The notes below the pieces were generated by a model. That model had not been told where the DNA came from. It saw only the letters and a program-made list of their open reading frames with translations, and searched no databases. Positions 31,654 through 37,883 of a stretch of DNA of 41,506 bases are shown piece after piece. The stretch is from a virus: the IMG/VR virus record IMGVR_UViG_3300046529_001166, positions 1 to 41,506 of that record. One strand, given 5' to 3'. Made by a program: the position numbers and the translations under genes. Within the stretch, counting starts at the first letter, position 1; each line of letters begins with the position of its first letter.

Positions 31654-31687
31654 TACCCTATCCACGAACGACGACGAAGGAAAAACT
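31654..31687 (+). promoter_or_regulatory. Promoter and start-associated leader for the metzincin gene
   Basis: TACCCT (31654-31659) as -10, then ACGAACGACGACGAAGGA just before ATG 31688, giving a leader of about 22 nt. The gap 31570-31687 also has two unused copies of the ACGACGA(A/G)GG core (near 31611 and 31631) and the hairpins described separately. Confidence 0.55.
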
Positions 31688-32176
31688 ATGACGAGAGCAG
31701 AGAGAATCGTAATCGCCGCGATCATCGCGATCATGCTCCTCCTGGCGGCCATCGCCGGCGGGATGGACAAGGCCGACGCGGCCATCAGCGGGCCGGTGCC
31801 GTTCTCCCCGAAGGCCGAGCGCTTCTATGAGGAAGCCCTCACATACTGGAATCTGCCGGTGCCCGAGGCATGCCCGACCGTGACGCGCGAGCTCGTGCCG
31901 GCCGGTTCGCTGACGCCCGACCTCGGCTTCTTCGAGTACGAAGAAGGGGTCTACTGCCGGATCCAAATTGACGAGTCGGTCGTGAGGTCGTGCGAACTTC
32001 GGCAATTGGTCTTCCACGAGACCGGCCACCTTGTCGGCCTCGAACACTCGACCGACCCGCGGAGCTATATGTATCCCGATACCTACCAGGGCGCGCCGGC
32101 CACCTGGCAGATGTGTCGGGAAGAGCATCCGAAGCTGCACCACGGCGCGACGATTCACGCGGGGCGAGCGCGATGA
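31688..32176 (+). CDS. Secreted metzincin-like zinc metalloprotease
   Basis: A 162-residue protein with a signal peptide or membrane anchor (residues 7-24, possible cleavage after ADA at 31). HETGHLVGLEH (residues 110-120) is the metzincin zinc site HExxHxxGxxH (His110, Glu111, His114, His120), followed at 128 by a Met-turn candidate in RSYMYP. Four Cys (62, 90, 102, 143) suggest disulfides outside the cytoplasm. It would cleave a protein at the cell surface; a role in exclusion of other phages, release or envelope remodelling is inference. The catalytic domain is short for the family. Own promoter; overlaps the regulator gene downstream by ATGA. Confidence 0.82.
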   Translation: MTRAERIVIAAIIAIMLLLAAIAGGMDKADAAISGPVPFSPKAERFYEEALTYWNLPVPEACPTVTRELVPAGSLTPDLGFFEYEEGVYCRIQIDESVVRSCELRQLVFHETGHLVGLEHSTDPRSYMYPDTYQGAPATWQMCREEHPKLHHGATIHAGRAR

Positions 32177-32565
32177 AGCGGCCGACGAAAGCCGAGCGCG
32201 ACGCGGCGACGAGCGCACGGATGCTCGCCCATCCGATTCGCCGGCGGATCCTGCGCCGCCTCGAGGAAGCGAAGTTCGCCTCGCCGGCCGAGCTCGGTCG
32301 CGAACTCGAGCTTCCGGTCGCCACCGTCAGCTACCACATGCGGGTGCTTCGCTCGAACGGCGCGGTGAAGCAGGTGAAGACGCGGCGGGTGCGCGGCGCG
32401 ACCGAGCACTTCTTTCGGTCGACGGGGAAGGTCTCACTCAGGAGTGACGCCGAGACCGCGCTCGACCGCATCACCGAGGTTGTCGACGTGCGCGAAGGGG
32501 AAACCGACGTGATGATCGAAGCGGTCCGCGACATTCTGGCCGAGACGGGCCGCGGCACTCGGTAG
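32173..32565 (+). CDS. ArsR-like winged-helix transcription regulator
   Basis: A 130-residue protein. MLAHPIRRRILRRLEEAKFA, SPAELGRELELPVATVSYHM and RVLRSNGAVKQVKTRRVRG are helix 2, the recognition helix and the wing of an ArsR/HTH_20-type domain (residues about 17-85). No Cys-rich metal site is present. Translationally coupled to the metzincin gene. It is the only clear DNA-binding regulator in the window and a candidate to act on the repeated promoter leaders or on the tandem repeats at 34433. Confidence 0.85.
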   Translation: MKRPTKAERDAATSARMLAHPIRRRILRRLEEAKFASPAELGRELELPVATVSYHMRVLRSNGAVKQVKTRRVRGATEHFFRSTGKVSLRSDAETALDRITEVVDVREGETDVMIEAVRDILAETGRGTR

Positions 32566-32579
32566 CCCGCGCAAGGTGT

Positions 32580-32616
32580 TACCCTTTCGCCGGCCACCAC
32601 GACGAAAGGAAGCAGG
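32580..32616 (+). promoter_or_regulatory. Promoter and start-associated leader
   Basis: GGTGTTACCCTTTCGCC with extended -10 TG-T-TACCCT (32580-32585), then CCACCACGACGAAAGGAAGC and ATG 32617. The leader would be about 25 nt. It is the plus-strand twin of the minus-strand promoters at 22464 and 25006. Confidence 0.6.
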
Positions 32617-32913
32617 ATGCGAAGCAAACCACCACCGCCCCTAGCCGAGACGGCGCAGGTCATCATCAGCATCGAGGTCAAGGACGGGACCGGCTACGGC
32701 GCCCGCCAGGTCGCGAAGACGGTCCTCGAGGAGCAGGTCGTACTCGAGGACGCCGGCGAGTTTGATCGCTACCCGCCGGTGCGCGACAAGGTCCGCGACC
32801 TGGCCGACAACGCGATCAGCCGTACCGACACGCAGGTCGACGCTCACAACGCGCTCGTCAAGGCCGAGCAGGCGAAGGCCGAGGCCGAGAGGCCTGATAC
32901 CCCGCCGGCCTGA
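32617..32913 (+). CDS. Hypothetical protein
   Basis: A 98-residue protein: strand AQVIISIEVKDGTGYGARQV, then helices (VLEEQVVLEDAGEFDRYPPV, KVRDLADNAISRTDTQVDAH) and an Ala/Glu/Lys-rich tail. It opens a unit of six coupled genes (32617-34414). No family is recognised. Confidence 0.72.
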   Translation: MRSKPPPPLAETAQVIISIEVKDGTGYGARQVAKTVLEEQVVLEDAGEFDRYPPVRDKVRDLADNAISRTDTQVDAHNALVKAEQAKAEAERPDTPPA

Positions 32914-33107
32914 TGTCCCGCCATCCCCGCTATGACACCGAGCTCCGCGAGAAGGCACTCGCCGTCTATCGCGAGCTCAAGAGCTACCGGAAGACCGGCA
33001 CGCGGCTCGGTGTCAGCGGGAAGCGGGCCCACGTACTTGTGAAGGAGGGGATGCGCCTCGAGCTCGAGGCCGCCCGTAAACGCGACGAAGGAGACACGAC
33101 GAAATGA
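32913..33107 (+). CDS. Small helix-turn-helix protein
   Basis: A 64-residue protein from ATG 32913 (TGATG). ELREKALAVYRELKSYRKTG followed by TRLGVSGKRAHVLVKEGMRL has the spacing of a homeodomain-like helix-turn-helix of the transposase/resolvase type. It is too short to be an enzyme and probably binds DNA. Other members of this unit look recombination-related. Confidence 0.7.
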   Translation: MSRHPRYDTELREKALAVYRELKSYRKTGTRLGVSGKRAHVLVKEGMRLELEAARKRDEGDTTK

Positions 33108-33763
33108 GCACCACGACGCAGGTTCAACCCCTGATCGACCCGACCGAGCTCGAGAGCTTCGAGGAGGCGCAGGAGAAGATCAAGCGGGCCCGCGGCCTGA
33201 TCGACCGGATCCCGGCCGAGCTCGATGACGACTCGGCGAGCACCGCGGCCGACGCCCTGAAAGAAGCCCGCTTCGCGGTGCAGGACTTGGAGGTCTCGCG
33301 CAAGGCCGAGAAAGAGCCCTATGCCGTCACCGGCCGGCGCATCGACGCCGACTTCAACGAGCTCAAGTCCTCGCTCGAGGCGGCGATGGACTCGCTGAAA
33401 GCGCGGGTCATCGCCTACAACGCGAGGGTGCAGAAGGCGGCCGAGGAAGAGCGCAAGCGAATCGAGCGGAATGCCGAGGCGCGCCAGAAGCGAGAGGACG
33501 AGAAAGCGGCGAAAGAGAACCGCGCCTCTCACGATAAACGCGGCGCGCCGGCGCCACCACCGCCGCCGCCATCTGCCCGCGGCATGAATGCGAAGACCAC
33601 GATCAAGAAAGTGAAGAAGTACCGCATCGAGGACGAGTCGCTGCTGCCCGACCACCTCGTCAAACGGGTGCCGGACAAACTCAAGATCAAGGCGGCCGTC
33701 AACGCGGGCGAAGCGATCCCCGGCGTGAGGATGTGGGAAGAGGACGAGGTCGCGACCCGATGA
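33104..33763 (+). CDS. Coiled-coil recombination accessory protein (DUF1351-like)
   Basis: A 219-residue protein. A long coiled coil (residues about 15-140; EEAQEKIKRARGLIDRIPAE, LKSSLEAAMDSLKARVIAYN), a Pro-rich hinge (APAPPPPPPSARG), then a small C-terminal domain KKYRIEDESLLPDHLVKRVP and IKAAVNAGEAIPGVRMWEED. This layout is typical of phage proteins encoded beside single-strand annealing recombinases (RecT/Erf type). No catalytic site. It starts at ATG 33104 after CGCGACGAAGGAGACACG. A role in recombination-dependent replication is inferred from the family's genome context. Confidence 0.75.
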   Translation: MSTTTQVQPLIDPTELESFEEAQEKIKRARGLIDRIPAELDDDSASTAADALKEARFAVQDLEVSRKAEKEPYAVTGRRIDADFNELKSSLEAAMDSLKARVIAYNARVQKAAEEERKRIERNAEARQKREDEKAAKENRASHDKRGAPAPPPPPPSARGMNAKTTIKKVKKYRIEDESLLPDHLVKRVPDKLKIKAAVNAGEAIPGVRMWEEDEVATR

Positions 33764-33984
33764 AGACCTATGTGATCCACGCGACCTGCCGCTATGTGGT
33801 CAAGCAAAAAGAGACCGGCGAGACCGAGAGCGGTCAAAACCGCCCGACGATTTCGGTCGAAGCCTCGAGTGAAGGTGCCGCAATCCGCAAGGCAACGAAG
33901 GAGCAGAAGAAGCGGATCGGCACCGAATGGTGGCCGGTCGTCAGCTTCCACCTAGTCCCCGAGCTCGTGACGGTGATCGACTGA
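33760..33984 (+). CDS. Hypothetical small beta protein
   Basis: A 74-residue protein from ATG 33760 (ATGA). KTYVIHATCRYVVKQKETGE and TISVEASSEGAAIRKATKEQ suggest two strands, a helix and a final strand (WPVVSFHLVPELVTVI). No family is recognised. Confidence 0.72.
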   Translation: MKTYVIHATCRYVVKQKETGETESGQNRPTISVEASSEGAAIRKATKEQKKRIGTEWWPVVSFHLVPELVTVID

Positions 33985-34256
33985 TGAGCACCGGGTCGAC
34001 CATCGTCCCGCGGCCGGGCTCGATTACGGTCGCCGACCTGCCCGACGATCAGCGCGAGGGTCTCGTGCTGCCCTACGGCGTCGGCGGAAAGCCGGACGTC
34101 GGAATCGTTGTGCGGGTCGGCCTCGGTGTCGAGCTCGGCCTCGAGGCGGGCGACAAGGTCTTCTACGGCAAGGGACATTCCCACGAAGTAGAGGACGTCA
34201 AGGTGGTCGACCAGGGTTGCGTCATCGCCTACGACGATTCGGGCCGGTCTTTCTGA
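33984..34256 (+). CDS. GroES/Cpn10-like protein
   Basis: A 90-residue protein from ATG 33984 (TGATG). GLVLPYGVGGKPDVGIVVRV, then LEAGDKVFYGKGHSHEVEDV and QGCVIAYDDSG follow the co-chaperonin layout: (G)xVLP...GxVVxVG, then VGDKVxxGKxxGxE(V/I)..., then a last strand giving a xxxxEDD-like end. Length fits a single Cpn10. The mobile-loop region is short. It could alter host GroEL to fold phage proteins, like T4 gp31, but it may only share the fold. Confidence 0.65.
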   Translation: MSTGSTIVPRPGSITVADLPDDQREGLVLPYGVGGKPDVGIVVRVGLGVELGLEAGDKVFYGKGHSHEVEDVKVVDQGCVIAYDDSGRSF

Positions 34257-34414
34257 TGGGCTTCACGATGCCGCGCCCCCTGCCGCCGCTGCCGTTCACC
34301 TACCGCGGCTTGCTCGAGCAGCACGCGGTCACCTTCCGCCGGATGCCGCGGCGGGCGCCGGCCGATTCCGAGATACGCGGCCGGCCCTACAATTGGAGGC
34401 GCGACGGTATATAA
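34256..34414 (+). CDS. Tiny hypothetical protein
   Basis: A 52-residue protein from ATG 34256 (TGATG). Pro-rich start (GFTMPRPLPPLPFTYRGLL), then a basic tail (FRRMPRRAPADSEIRGRPYN). Its stop lies within a TATATAA that could double as a -10 box for the next gene. No family is recognised. Confidence 0.6.
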   Translation: MGFTMPRPLPPLPFTYRGLLEQHAVTFRRMPRRAPADSEIRGRPYNWRRDGI

Positions 34415-34432
34415 CCCCTGCTAAGCGCCATT

Positions 34433-34472
34433 TTGCGATTCGCACATTGCGATTCGCACATTGCGAAATGCA
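34433..34472 (+). repeat. Tandem 14-bp repeats, operator- or iteron-like
   Basis: TTGCGATTCGCACA at 34433-34446 is repeated exactly at 34447-34460, with a decayed third copy TTGCGAAATGCA at 34461-34472. Each full copy contains the symmetric TGCGA-T-TCGCA. The array fills the gap between an A+T-rich TATATAAC (34408-34415) and the start-associated leader of the next gene (34471-34499). Helical phasing of 14 bp and internal symmetry suit a DNA-binding protein; iterons for replication are the alternative. Confidence 0.7.
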
Positions 34473-34499
34473 CCACGACGACGAAGGAGCACCACGACC

Positions 34500-35576
34500 A
34501 TGAGCGATGAGCAGCACCACGACGAAGACGTTGTAGAGCCCGACGCAGTAGAAGAGCCCGCGGCGCCGGACACCGCCCGCACCTCGCGGGCGCTCGAGCC
34601 GGTGGCGGCGGCGCCGGCCGTCCCGAGCGTCACCCCGCAGGTAACCGCGATGGAACTCGGCGAGCGGCTCGAGCTCATCGAAGAGGTGATGCGCGAGAAG
34701 ATGGAGAAGGGCGTCGACTACGGCGTCATCCCGGGCACCGACAAGCCGGCGCTCTTCAAGCCGGGCGCCGAGAAGTTGGCGGTGCTCTTCCGGCTCGACG
34801 TGCAACCGCGCAGCACGAAGACATGGGAAGGCGAGCACCTCACCGTCGAGAATGCGGCGACCGTCTATGACATCGCCACCGGCGCCCGCATCGGCTACGG
34901 CGAGGGTCTCTGCACGACCCGCGAGAAGAAGTACGCGCGGCGCTATGGCGGCCTCTCCTGCCCGACCTGCGCGAAGGAAACGGTCAAGCGCTCCAAGAAG
35001 GAGGCCGAGTTCTACTGTTGGGCGAAGATCGGCGGGTGCGGAGAGACCTTCGCCCTCGAGGACGAGCGCATCACCTCCCAGAAGCCCGGGGAGATTCCAA
35101 ACCCCGACCTCCCCGATATGTGGAACACGGTCATAAAGATGGCCGAGAAGCGGGCCCGGGTCGACGCCGTGCTCGCCGTCACCGGCGCCTCGGCGATCTT
35201 CACGCAGGACATCGAGGACCGGGCCGAGAGCGAAGAGACCGTCGCGGCGCCCGGCCTGCCGGCGGCCACCGAGGAAGAGCTCGGCGCCCTGCGGGCCGGC
35301 CTCGAATACATCCTCCCGACGGCCGAAGCGAAGCGGGTGTGGGAGGAGATAAGAACGGCCTTCGGCGGGAACCTGTATGGGCCCGCCACGGTCGCCGCCC
35401 TGGCGCCGATCCGGGCGTTGAAGTCGATCCACGACGACGAGGCCGAGACCGAGGCCGAGACGAAACGCGACGAAGAAGCGCAGGCCGAGGCGGGTGAATC
35501 GGCCGAGGAGAAGCGCGAGCGCGAAGCCCGGGAGAAGGCCGGGAAAAAACGGACCTCGAAAGGGAAGAAATCGTGA
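34500..35576 (+). CDS. Zinc-binding phage recombination/replication-type protein
   Basis: A 358-residue protein from ATG 34500 with a full start-associated leader. After an acidic tail (1-50): ELIEEVMREKMEKGVDYGVI, PGTDKPALFKPGAEKLAVLF, VYDIATGARIGYGEGLCTTR, a Cys4 insertion (Cys154, 157, 173, 180), then NTVIKMAEKRARVDAVLAVT and FTQDIED. This pattern is a widespread phage/plasmid family often found beside recombination genes and sometimes called RecT- or Sak-like; the activity has not been settled as far as I know. The C-terminus is Lys/Glu-rich. With 33104..33763 it probably forms the phage's DNA-metabolism core. Confidence 0.75.
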   Translation: MSDEQHHDEDVVEPDAVEEPAAPDTARTSRALEPVAAAPAVPSVTPQVTAMELGERLELIEEVMREKMEKGVDYGVIPGTDKPALFKPGAEKLAVLFRLDVQPRSTKTWEGEHLTVENAATVYDIATGARIGYGEGLCTTREKKYARRYGGLSCPTCAKETVKRSKKEAEFYCWAKIGGCGETFALEDERITSQKPGEIPNPDLPDMWNTVIKMAEKRARVDAVLAVTGASAIFTQDIEDRAESEETVAAPGLPAATEEELGALRAGLEYILPTAEAKRVWEEIRTAFGGNLYGPATVAALAPIRALKSIHDDEAETEAETKRDEEAQAEAGESAEEKREREAREKAGKKRTSKGKKS

Positions 35577-35815
35577 CCCGCTGCTCGGTCATCCTGCCCG
35601 ACACCCGCTCGGTGAACATCGAGTGCGCGCGGGTGCCGTGTATCGGTGAGGAGATTGTGCTCGACCGGATCGCGGCGCCCGACGACGGCGGCGATCAATG
35701 GGCAGATGACATCAGCGGTAAGGCCTTCGTCGTGAAGGGAGTGATTTGGGCAGCACCGGCGCCGGGCATCCGGGCTCGCGTCGTGCTATCGACCGAGGAT
35801 CGCGAGAAGGGGTAA
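35573..35815 (+). CDS. Hypothetical small protein
   Basis: An 80-residue protein from GTG 35573 (GTGA). Beta-rich pattern (CSVILPDTRSVNIECARVPC, AFVVKGVIWAAPAPGIRARV) with three Cys. It may be a small beta-barrel. The following 64-bp gap (35816-35879) holds a GTAACAC element on the opposite strand and no gene with a valid start. Confidence 0.7.
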   Translation: MTRCSVILPDTRSVNIECARVPCIGEEIVLDRIAAPDDGGDQWADDISGKAFVVKGVIWAAPAPGIRARVVLSTEDREKG

Positions 35816-35879
35816 CACTTGACCGATGCCGGTGCGACGATGCGCCGGCCAAGCTGACCTACATCCCCGAGGAGGGACG

Positions 35880-36149
35880 ATGACGACTGAGAAGACCGAA
35901 AAGAAAGAGCTCACCGCCGAGCAGACGGCGGTGCTGCAACTCGTGACCATCGAACCGGCGCCGCGCACGGCGACCGAGCTCGCGAACAACTACGGCGGGC
36001 GGGTGATCGCGAATCTTTGGCCCGAGCAGACAGTCGACCAGGTGAAGAGCCGCCTGAAGGAGCTCGTCGGCTCGAAGCATCTGAAGTACGGCGAGGAGGC
36101 GCCCGACGGTGAGAAGACGCTCGAGCTCACCGCCGCCGAGCGCGACTAA
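35880..36149 (+). CDS. Hypothetical winged-helix-like protein
   Basis: An 89-residue protein from ATG 35880 after GAGGAGGG. LTAEQTAVLQLVTIEPAPRT, ATELANNYGGRVIANLWPEQ and VKSRLKELVGSKHLKYGEEA have the helix spacing and final beta wing of a small winged-helix domain. It may bind DNA. A strong hairpin follows it. Confidence 0.65.
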   Translation: MTTEKTEKKELTAEQTAVLQLVTIEPAPRTATELANNYGGRVIANLWPEQTVDQVKSRLKELVGSKHLKYGEEAPDGEKTLELTAAERD

Positions 36150-36161
36150 GGGACGAAGGGT

Positions 36162-36191
36162 GCGGCGCCGGCGTTCACCCGCCGGCGCCGC
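36162..36191 (+). terminator. 12-bp perfect hairpin
   Basis: GCGGCGCCGGCG (36162-36173) pairs perfectly with 36180-36191 around a 6-nt loop. It is the strongest hairpin in the early arm, 12 bp after a stop codon, with no U-tract. It probably separates the last three genes as a new unit. Confidence 0.65.
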
Positions 36192-36237
36192 GGCAGGAAT
36201 CGTATCCGCACCACGACGAAGTGAAGGAGGGATAGCG

Positions 36238-36528
36238 ATGACGAAGGCGCCGCGTCTACTTTCGGACGCCGACCAGGCGATAAGCGATGCCGCCGTGGCC
36301 GCCGTTACCGACGCCGACCAGGACCGGCGGCTCGAGGCTTGGCGAGTGGTCGGAGACCTCGCCCCGCCCGCGGCCGAGCGGCCGTTCCATTGGTCGGCCT
36401 ACCTACTATTGAGCTCGGATCCGATGTGGGAGGAAAACGCGGCCGACATCGTGGTTTGCGCCGGGGAACTGCTCGACATCCATGAGCGCCATCTCGCCGC
36501 GGTCGCCGCCAGGAAGCGGGCCGGCTGA
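36238..36528 (+). CDS. Hypothetical protein
   Basis: A 96-residue helical protein from ATG 36238; the leader has CACCACGACGAAG then GAAGGAGGGATAGCG (36209-36237), a start-associated element with a small insertion. LLSDADQAISDAAVAAVTDA and DRRLEAWRVVGDLAPPAAER are helices; the C-terminus has ENAADIVVCAGELLDIHERH. No family is recognised. Confidence 0.7.
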   Translation: MTKAPRLLSDADQAISDAAVAAVTDADQDRRLEAWRVVGDLAPPAAERPFHWSAYLLLSSDPMWEENAADIVVCAGELLDIHERHLAAVAARKRAG

Positions 36529-36791
36529 TGGCCGTGATGGTGGAGGTGACCTGCCCGAACGAGGAGTGCCCCGCGCGCGAGGTCACCCACTCGAGCGCCT
36601 GCCGCTGCAAGGGCAGCGAACGGGTGCCGAGCGAAGACGGTCCCGGTTGGGAACCGTGTCCCGAGGAGGCCGAGGTCATCCCGCACCGATGGATGGCCGA
36701 ATGGCTTCCGACCACCTACCGCCGGCTCGGCGATTGGGGTCCGTCTATCTACTGCTCCGGGTGCGGAGAGGAAGGTCAGGAGTCTCCATGA
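36528..36791 (+). CDS. Small zinc-ribbon-like protein
   Basis: An 87-residue protein from ATG 36528 (TGATG). Cys are arranged as CPNEECPAREVTHSSACRCK early and EPCPEE, then YCSGCG near the end, enough for one or two zinc sites. No known family. Coupled to both neighbours. Confidence 0.7.
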   Translation: MAVMVEVTCPNEECPAREVTHSSACRCKGSERVPSEDGPGWEPCPEEAEVIPHRWMAEWLPTTYRRLGDWGPSIYCSGCGEEGQESP

Positions 36792-37219
36792 TCCGCTACA
36801 TCGACTCCGAAGCGATCCTGCGCTCGATGAGCGACGAGTGCCCGGGGATCCTCGGCATCAGCCGGCGCCCCGAGCACGACTACGGCGCCTTCATCATCGA
36901 CACGAAGTGGCAGCCGCCGAAGCCGAGCGCCGGCAGGATCGTCCGGGTCGCGGCGAATGAGGATCCGCGGCTCGAGGTGCCGCCGCCCGGCGAGCCGGTG
37001 CCGTGGCTCACCGCGCTCACCGCGGAAGAAGTCGTGGAGGAGCTCGAGGGCGCGAAAGAGGTCGTCTTCCTCCTGCACATGCTGCGCGTCGACCTTCACG
37101 GCTCGGTCGATTCCGACTACGCACGGATGAGCTTCGCCACCACGCAGGCCCTCGCCCGCCTCGCTGACGAGACCATCGTCGCGATCAGGCTGCGATGGCC
37201 GCGGGACTTCCCGGCCTAG
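36788..37219 (+). CDS. Hypothetical protein, last early gene
   Basis: A 143-residue alpha/beta protein from ATG 36788 (ATGA). Features: CPGILGISRRPEHDYGAFII, WLTALTAEEVVEELEGAKEV and VFLLHMLRVDLHG. No family is recognised. Its TAG (37217-37219) lies in a CTAG that also gives the stop of the holin gene on the other strand, so the two arms meet with no spacer and no obvious terminator. Confidence 0.75.
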   Translation: MIRYIDSEAILRSMSDECPGILGISRRPEHDYGAFIIDTKWQPPKPSAGRIVRVAANEDPRLEVPPPGEPVPWLTALTAEEVVEELEGAKEVVFLLHMLRVDLHGSVDSDYARMSFATTQALARLADETIVAIRLRWPRDFPA

Positions 37220-37395
37220 CCGCGGACCGCGTCCACGAACTCCGAGACCACGGCGGGCCCGAAGGCGACGACGGCGCCGGCGATGGCGGCGACGATGCCG
37301 GTGACGCCGTCCTGCGTGAGGAAGCCGTAGAGAGCGGTGCCGAGCGCGACGCCGGTGAGCGCCTCGGTCGGGCGCTGAGCGATCTTCTTCTTCAT
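37216..37395 (-). CDS. Putative holin
   Basis: A 59-residue protein with a basic start (KKKIAQRPTEALTGVAL) and two hydrophobic segments (about 11-26 and 31-50). ATG 37395 overlaps the lysozyme stop (ATGA). It is the last gene of the late strand and is adjacent to two endolysins, the usual place for a class II holin that triggers membrane opening at lysis. Confidence 0.8.
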   Translation of the reverse strand: MKKKIAQRPTEALTGVALGTALYGFLTQDGVTGIVAAIAGAVVAFGPAVVSEFVDAVRG

Positions 37396-37883
37396 CGGTG
37401 CGATCCCTTCGTGTGAGTGTGGACGGGCGTGACCTTCTTCTTCGAGTGCAGGAACATCCACCGCTCGGCCTCGCGGCGATTCTTCAAGCCTTCGACCACG
37501 ACCCCGCCGGCGTGATCCCATTCGAGGAAGCACTCCGCGGCGCCCTTGTAGTTGCGGGCGTTGAGCTTGTGGGCGAGGGTTGAGCCGACGACGGCGCCGG
37601 GCCCGCAGTTGAAGACGAGGCTGATGAGGGCGATCCGCTGTCGGACGCTGAGCCGCACATGGATGTTGTCGCGCACCGCCCGCGCCGCGCTGCGCAGGTC
37701 GGCGGTGAGCAGGCGAAGCCCCTCGCGTTTCGTGATGTGCTCGCCCGCGTAGACGTCAGAGCCGGTATGGCCGAAGCCGATGGTGTAGACGGCCGGGCTC
37801 GCGATGGTGTCGAGATAGGCGTGAGGAAGCCAGCCCTCCCACTTCGAGACGAACCGCGCCGCCCATAGCAGCGACCACTTCAT
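37392..37883 (-). CDS. GH24 lysozyme (endolysin)
   Basis: A 163-residue T4-type muramidase. WEGWLPHAYLD then VYTIGFGHTGSDVYAG supplies the GH24 triad (Glu16, Asp25, Thr34), followed by ITKREGLRLLTADLRSAARA and LSVRQRIALISLVFNCGPGA, typical of the RRRD/lambdoid lysozyme group. It cleaves the glycan strand of peptidoglycan. No signal peptide, so release depends on the holin. Coupled by ATGA to the M15 endolysin upstream and the holin downstream. Confidence 0.92.
   Translation of the reverse strand: MKWSLLWAARFVSKWEGWLPHAYLDTIASPAVYTIGFGHTGSDVYAGEHITKREGLRLLTADLRSAARAVRDNIHVRLSVRQRIALISLVFNCGPGAVVGSTLAHKLNARNYKGAAECFLEWDHAGGVVVEGLKNRREAERWMFLHSKKKVTPVHTHTKGSHR

Noticed and set aside
34433-34472. 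Short CRISPR-like array
   Set aside because: The repeats are 14 bp, directly tandem and have no spacers.
35816-35879. Protein-like stretch CRCDDAPAKLTYIPEEG in the gap
   Set aside because: No start codon is available in that frame and it is too short to support; it may be a remnant of a small gene.
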